Assembly: GCA_025618425.1 (NCBI GenBank)
Contig: CM046838.1
Location: forward strand, 17,916,129-17,980,128
Origin: Heliocidaris tuberculata
Taxonomy: Eukaryota; Echinodermata; Echinoidea; Camarodonta; Echinometridae
Length of the DNA: 64,000 nucleotides
Direction: 5' to 3'
A program made the position numbers and the translations under genes. This document shows, one piece after another, positions 58,831 to 64,000 of the stretch. The stretch's first letter is position 1. Each line of letters opens with the position of its first letter. The notes under the pieces were generated by a model, which saw only the letters and a program-made list of their open reading frames with translations, ran no database searches and was not told where the DNA came from.

Positions 58831-59010
58831 GTAGGGGAAAAGATAAAGCCGTGGTAATATTGAGATAAGGAGAAATAGAGAGGTTGATAAAGGAAGAGAG
58901 AGTAGGAGAGATGAGGAGAGGGATATAAAAAAAGGAGAGAATTAAAGAAAGATAGATCTAAATAGTGTAAAGGGGAGTGGCAGAGAGGAGGAAATTAAGG
59001 GAGGGGGATT
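58480..59010. repeat. Polypurine (GA/GGA) tract with TA block
   Basis: About 500 bp almost entirely A and G (GAGAGA, GGAGGA, G runs at 58540-58564), interrupted by (TA)n at 58595-58622. It could form triplex DNA. No genes. Confidence 0.82.
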
Positions 59011-59079
59011 CGATAAATGTAACCTCTCCATCTCATACAAACCAAATTGAAGACGACACTCTATCACAGCTTCATGTCG

Positions 59080-59470
59080 TTTTCCGAAGTTTCATAATTC
59101 GGAAGGTTCGGTTCATAAGTAAGAAGGTTCGTTTTCCCGGAGGTTCGTATTTTCGAAGGTTCGTTTTCCCGAAGCTTCGTTACTCCAAAGGTTCGTAATT
59201 CCGAAGGTTTATAATTCCGAAAATAAAAAAAGTTCATTATTCCGAAAATTAGACAGGGTTCATTGTTCCGAAAATGAAATAGGGTTTAATTCCGTAAATG
59301 AAAAAGGGTTCATAATTAAAAAGGTTGGTATAAAAATCGATAAAAGTTAGGTAAGACTCTATTACATTTTCGGAGTTATGAACCCCTTTTTGATATTCAT
59401 AGTCATGAACACCATTTCATTTTCGAAATTACGAACCTTCGGAATTATGAACCTTCGGAAAAACGAGTAC
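59080..59470. repeat. TTCCGAAGGTTC foldback repeat, copy 2
   Basis: The left half repeats GGTTCGT.TTCCGAA words; the right half carries the inverse (ATTTTCGGAGTTATGAACCC, ACGAACCTTCGGAATTATGA). Same family as 46751-47100. Confidence 0.78.
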
Positions 59471-60400
59471 CCCCATTTACCCCAAGCGCTCAACAATATA
59501 TCCTAGCTGACCTTTTCCATTTCAGATCTATGTGTGGTAAAGAGCTCCATTTATTAAATCACTTCTTACCTCTCCGAAATGTGGTTGTCTGTAGCGGTGT
59601 GACTTCCACGAGTAATAAATTCCATTATCTGTTATAAATCTGTTGGAATAGATGCAGCATTTCCGCCATGTGTCGAGATTGAGTAACGGGGAGCTTTACA
59701 GAAAAAAAAAATCCTTTTATATTTCTTAGAGATGAATAAGGAATAAACTATCTGCTAGTAGAAGTCACACCAATACCCAAACCTTTCAGAAAATTACGTT
59801 CGCAATCTCTGATATAATATGCAAAATTTGACCAAACAACCTAATTTTTTGAAATTTCTTATTTTTATAGTCTGTATATATGATATAAGTGTTTATAGAT
59901 AACCACTATTCTATTTGTTTTTGTTTAATGTGTTTAATGCATTATGACTTACTTGTGATGCTAATTTCATCATTTCGCAAGTATAATGTAAACTATAGCA
60001 ATAATATTTTTTTAATGAAATAGTACTTTCATATCTACTCAAGATAGCAGAAAATACATATATACTTCTTAGTAACTTTTAAATTTTTTGGTATCATTCA
60101 TATCCAAGTATATATTTTTTTACATCATGACACAAATTCAAAATTACTGATGTCATCGAACGCGGCGTAGCCACGGGGTGCACGTGCCCGCCGTCCTCCC
60201 CGAATGACCAAAACACAAAAAACAAGACCAACAAAAGAAAAATAAGAAGTAGAAGATGAAGAAGAAGAAACAAGAACAAGAACAAGAACAAGAAAAACAA
60301 GAGGGGGTTAATAGAATGTGGAAAGATGATGATACCACCCCCTAACACACTGTAATCCCTACCCCGTCTTGGCCTTGTTCTCTCACATTTCACTCTTTTA

Positions 60401-60799
60401 AGGCTCGTTCACACTTGCCGCGGTAAACTGCCTGAAACACCAAATTTTATTTTGTTTGTTTTGTTTGTTTGTTTTTGTGTGTGTATAAAAGTGGGGATGC
60501 ATGACGCAACAAAGTTCCTACGCGTAATCACTTATAAATTATGTGTGCTATAAGATACAGAAATGTGAAGCGCGGCTCTTCTTCTTCTTCTTCTTCTTCT
60601 TCTTCTTCTTCTTCTTCTTCTTCTTCTTCTTCTTCTTCTTCTTCTTCTTCTTCTTCTTCTTCTTCTTCTTCTTCTTCTTCTTCTTCTTCTTCTTCTTCTT
60701 CTTCTTCTTCTTCTTCTTCTTCTTCTTCTTCTTCTTCTTCTTCTTCTTTTTGGTCTTTTTTGAGGCAGTTTACCTCGGCACATTATTTTGAACGAGCCT
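60401..60799. mobile_element. Inverted-repeat element carrying a (TTC)n array
   Basis: Termini AGGCTCGTTCACACTTGCCG and (other strand) AGGCTCGTTCAAAATAATGT, then GGTAAACTGCC on both sides. TTA borders both ends (60398-60400, 60800-60802), fitting PIF/Harbinger-type 3-bp duplications. A TTC array of about 170 bp (60577-60748) fills the middle. Confidence 0.78.
60577..60748. repeat. (TTC)n microsatellite
   Basis: About 57 uninterrupted trinucleotide units. The poly-Ser/Phe/Arg frames over it are artefacts. Confidence 0.95.
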
Positions 60800-61299
60800 T
60801 TAGAACGACCCCCACCATAACATCTGAGCACCAGCGCACTGGACCCACCCTATACCACTGATCATCATCAGAAGCAGCACCATCAGAGACATGATAGACA
60901 TTAGCAGCAAAACCGCCAGGAATCGAATAGTACAAAGCCAACTACTCTCATTCTCAAAATAAAAAAGAAATAAAAAAAAATTACCACTATTTTTGCATTT
61001 CTCGACGAACTCGATGAATAAAGCAATACACAGAATAAAGCATAACAAACAATGTTCAACTTCGGTTACTATATAAGTTTAGTCCACTTGAAAATAAACT
61101 CGTAAAGATGGCTTTTTGGCCAATACTTCATAAAACAAACCTCCAAAATATATTTCCTTTGATTACACCAACTCCTTGATTACTAGTGCACGATGGTCAT
61201 CCATCATATAGCTATACCATCACACAAACAGACACTGCACGCCTGAGGGCTCGGGTCATGTTTCTTTACCAGTCAAAATTAATCTTCATTCGAGCCAAT

Positions 61300-61300
61300 G

Positions 61301-61351
<51 letters not shown>

Positions 61352-61669
61352 TTCTCTTATCTCACATACCCTCTCTTTCTCTCTCTATTACTCTGATCAC
61401 TCTCTTTCTCCTAACTGAAAATCTGTCTCTCTGTTTCTCTCTGTCTCTCTGTCTCTCTCTGTCTCTCTCTCTCTCTCTCTGATCTCTCCTTCTACGTCTC
61501 TTTATGTCTCTTTCTCTGATCTATCTTATTTTCAGTTTGTCTGTCTATCCGTCTGTCTCCCTCTTACTCTTATCGCTCTTTTTCTCTCTTTCCCTGATCT
61601 CTCTCTCTCTTTCTAATCTTTGTGTGCGTGTGTGTGTGTGTGTGTGTGTCTCTCTCTCTCTCTCTCTCT

Positions 61670-61715
<46 letters not shown>
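61300..61715. repeat. (CT)n-rich region with a (GT)n block
   Basis: CT runs at 61302-61346, 61455-61480 and 61650-61713, with GT at 61622-61649. Wholly low-complexity. Confidence 0.88.
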
Positions 61716-61717
<2 letters not shown>

Positions 61718-63079
61718 CACGGGGTGATGACCAAGAATAATCACCACAAGCTGAAAGACGTAACCACCAAGCTACTACATGGGGCATGAAATTCAGACAA
61801 GTTCCCCTTTTTTGTATAATTCCATGTCGTATGCAGAACCAACGTCCCTGGGGAAATAGGAACGCTGAAGAGTAAGATGGAGTGCATCGTCTAGATCTTA
61901 CCAGATCCTATCAATACGCATTCTCTCCGAAAGGGGGCGTATAACATGGGTCCAGTCATGGGAGGACTGGGGAAGGTAATCTGAATACATGGATGAAATT
62001 AGTCCATTGCCTGGACTGTCTCCGTATCGCGCGATCGCGATCCTATATTACACCCTCAACGTAAACCCAATAACAGTCCTTTACCCCATCGATCTCCACA
62101 TTTTCGACAGGTGAAATATGGGGGATCGCGCGATTAGTGGGGAGTCGCGCTCTGTGTGGGATATGCGTGTAGAGAAAAAGCAGCGTAGGGGAATAACCCA
62201 AACATAAAAAAACCGATAGAATCTAGACTAGGATGAAATGCGCGAGAGGGTCTGAAAGGAGGCATCCTCTGAAGATAGGGATTAAAAAAAAAAAGTTTTG
62301 AGAGTCCTCTGACTTTCTTGATCCCCTCCTCTCTGTCCTTTCGTTGGTGTTGTATTGTATTTTTAGATTGGAAGGGTGAAACGTGCCTCTGCGCCTCGGT
62401 CCTGCCCACCCCCCCCCCCCCTTCCTGCTTAAAAACCGGTACAGGCAGCAATATCATTACCAACGTATATAATACCTGTATTCTTGTTCACAAGTGCTAT
62501 AATGACATCTTTTCCCCTTAAATCTCCTAGTCAAGTATCCCTGTAATCTGGTAATAATTCACTTGATAAAAAGCACGATGCTCAAAATTCTAAATGGTTA
62601 CAAAGGTTACCTTTCCGTCTGAAGACGAGTAACACCGAAAAAAGGTTTAACGGTATATATTCGAATCCTAATACCTTGCTAAGTCTTGTTGTCATTTATT
62701 TCTGTACCTCCGGTCAACATGGATTTATGCTGCCGCTGTTTTAGAAGTTCGTGAAGATGAAAGGATCACACTATATTCCGTTATGAGGAAAACTCCAAAG
62801 ACACAAATACTGTTAGCCTAATCTAGGCGAAACCTCATTTTTGACAGAGGTTAGCACGGTTTAGGTTTCACTTTCTGTTCCAGTAAAACGTTCAGGGCTC
62901 AGCCCAATATGCAGCAGCTTTCACACATTCAACTGTCAACGTGCAATGTTTGATGGTATCTGCCTGAAAATGTTGTTATTATGTGATTATCACACCTTCC
63001 ACGCACCCGCACACATATTTAGATTGTTTTGGTATCACATCACTATAATAATCAAGGGGGCTGAAGAGCACCCCCTATA

Positions 63080-63104
63080 AAAAAAAAAAAAAAAAAAAAA
63101 AAAA
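63080..63104. repeat. Poly-A tract
   Basis: About 25 A; possibly a retroposon tail, but no recognisable element adjoins it. Confidence 0.8.
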
Positions 63105-63764
63105 GACTACGAGAAGTTACTCTGAAGGGAGAAGTGTGTCTTAAAACAGAGAAGTACAAAACATGTTGGGAAAAATCACCCCTCTACAAAAAGCAACTTT
63201 CGAACAGCTGTTGGAATTCCCGAAAGGTTGGAGGAGCATGTCTGGAATATATTGCTTATTACCAGTGGCGGATTTAATGGGCACTTCCAGTCCATGCCCC
63301 CCATCCTCCTTTTAAAGAAAAATGTACATTGTTCCCTCCCCCCTTTTTAGTATTAATAACTTTTTTTTTTTTGCTTGTCAGAAAATTTGTGCCCCCATTT
63401 CACAAAATTCTGGATCCGCCATAAAGGAATCATGTCGGAGGAATGATACGTCCATTTAAAAATTAAACACAATTATGTTATACCCAAGAAATATAAGACA
63501 CTTTACGTCTGCAAAACGAGTAGATAAGTGATGTAAGTCTTGCACATCTTAGCTCAATGACACTATCCTTATTTAGTCATATCATTAGCAAAGTTTCTGA
63601 ATCGAAAATTATCTGAGGTGGTACAATCATAGCATCACCAGTTGAAGATAACGACAGAATCTATGTTCCACCTCTTGACGAACAAGTGTGATTTCTAATC
63701 TCTATTCTATTCAAATTGTTTCTTCTTCAGTTTGATCTTTTATCTGTTGACCGCATCGCGCCCA

Positions 63765-63818
63765 TAAAAAACAAACAAAATAAAAACAAAAACAAAAACA
63801 AAAACAAAAACAAAAAAA
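63765..63818. repeat. (AAAAAC)n microsatellite
   Basis: AAACAAACAAAATAAAAACA then about six AAAAAC units. The Lys/Asn-rich frame here is an artefact. Confidence 0.85.
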
Positions 63819-64000
63819 CGACAGAGGACAAACTTTTATTCAGACTACTTTATGGCAACATCACAGGGTCAGCCTACTTTGCAACATCAACAGTCCAGAA
63901 TACCAAGTTGCAACTAGATGGGATAATGTTGAACTTCCCATCTGCGTGCACCAGGTGCAAAATTCCTAAATTTAATTTGGGGAAATAGCTTCGAGCCTGG

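Larger units (their letters stand above)
51571..64000. other. Gene-poor region, no gene recognised
   Basis: About 12.4 kb, AT-rich apart from simple repeats. I found no segment with flanking splice signals and recognisable protein motifs. The longer frames (for example 56594-56887) have no family features. Listed inside are two inverted-repeat elements and several microsatellites; the rest is unexplained. Confidence 0.5.

Noticed and set aside
60532..60861. Poly-Ser, poly-Phe and poly-Arg proteins
   Set aside because: Translations of a TTC array on both strands.

Overview
The window is eukaryotic nuclear DNA from a marine invertebrate. The signs are intron-split genes with canonical GT-AG sites, AT-rich introns, abundant microsatellites, non-LTR retrotransposon fragments, a tRNA-derived SINE and many foldback (inverted-repeat) elements. 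The poly-G-rich repeat families and the protein divergence fit a deuterostome such as an echinoderm (sea urchin-like). That placement is an inference; hemichordate or cephalochordate origin cannot be excluded without a search.

Three protein-coding genes are supported. (1) At the left edge, + strand: the tail of a gene I do not recognise, with an exon ending at 26 and a terminal exon 933-1416. (2) On the - strand, 12880 down to 7044: a complete four-coding-exon SLC16/monocarboxylate-transporter-like gene whose exons join in phase into 574 residues. Its short last exon (7204-7044) lies beyond a 2.96-kb intron filled by transposons. (3) On the + strand from 26741: an SLC5 sodium/solute symporter of the SGLT-like branch. 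Nine in-phase exons give 360 residues and stop just before a run of exactly 500 N (49942-50441). The rest of that gene is missing; a possible terminal exon at 51418-51570 is weakly supported.

Layout: 1-1416 unknown gene end; 1417-7043 intergenic, with a SINE between two TAA microsatellites; 7044-12880 SLC16-like gene; 12881-26740 intergenic, dense in repeats (two LINE 3' ends, several foldback elements, AT microsatellites); 26741-49870 (or about 51570) SLC5-like gene, whose 13.9-kb first intron holds a decayed LINE with 5' tandem monomers; 51571-64000 gene-poor sequence with microsatellites and small inverted-repeat elements.

The two transporter genes are divergent and about 13.9 kb apart. 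Nothing in the sequence shows coordinated regulation. The distinctive content is the transposon architecture: a hAT-like insertion whose target-site duplication overlaps a splice donor, a DNA element inside a LINE reverse-transcriptase frame whose removal restores that frame, and long foldback elements carrying microsatellite-like cores. I found no convincing novel gene system, CRISPR array, rRNA gene or functional tRNA.
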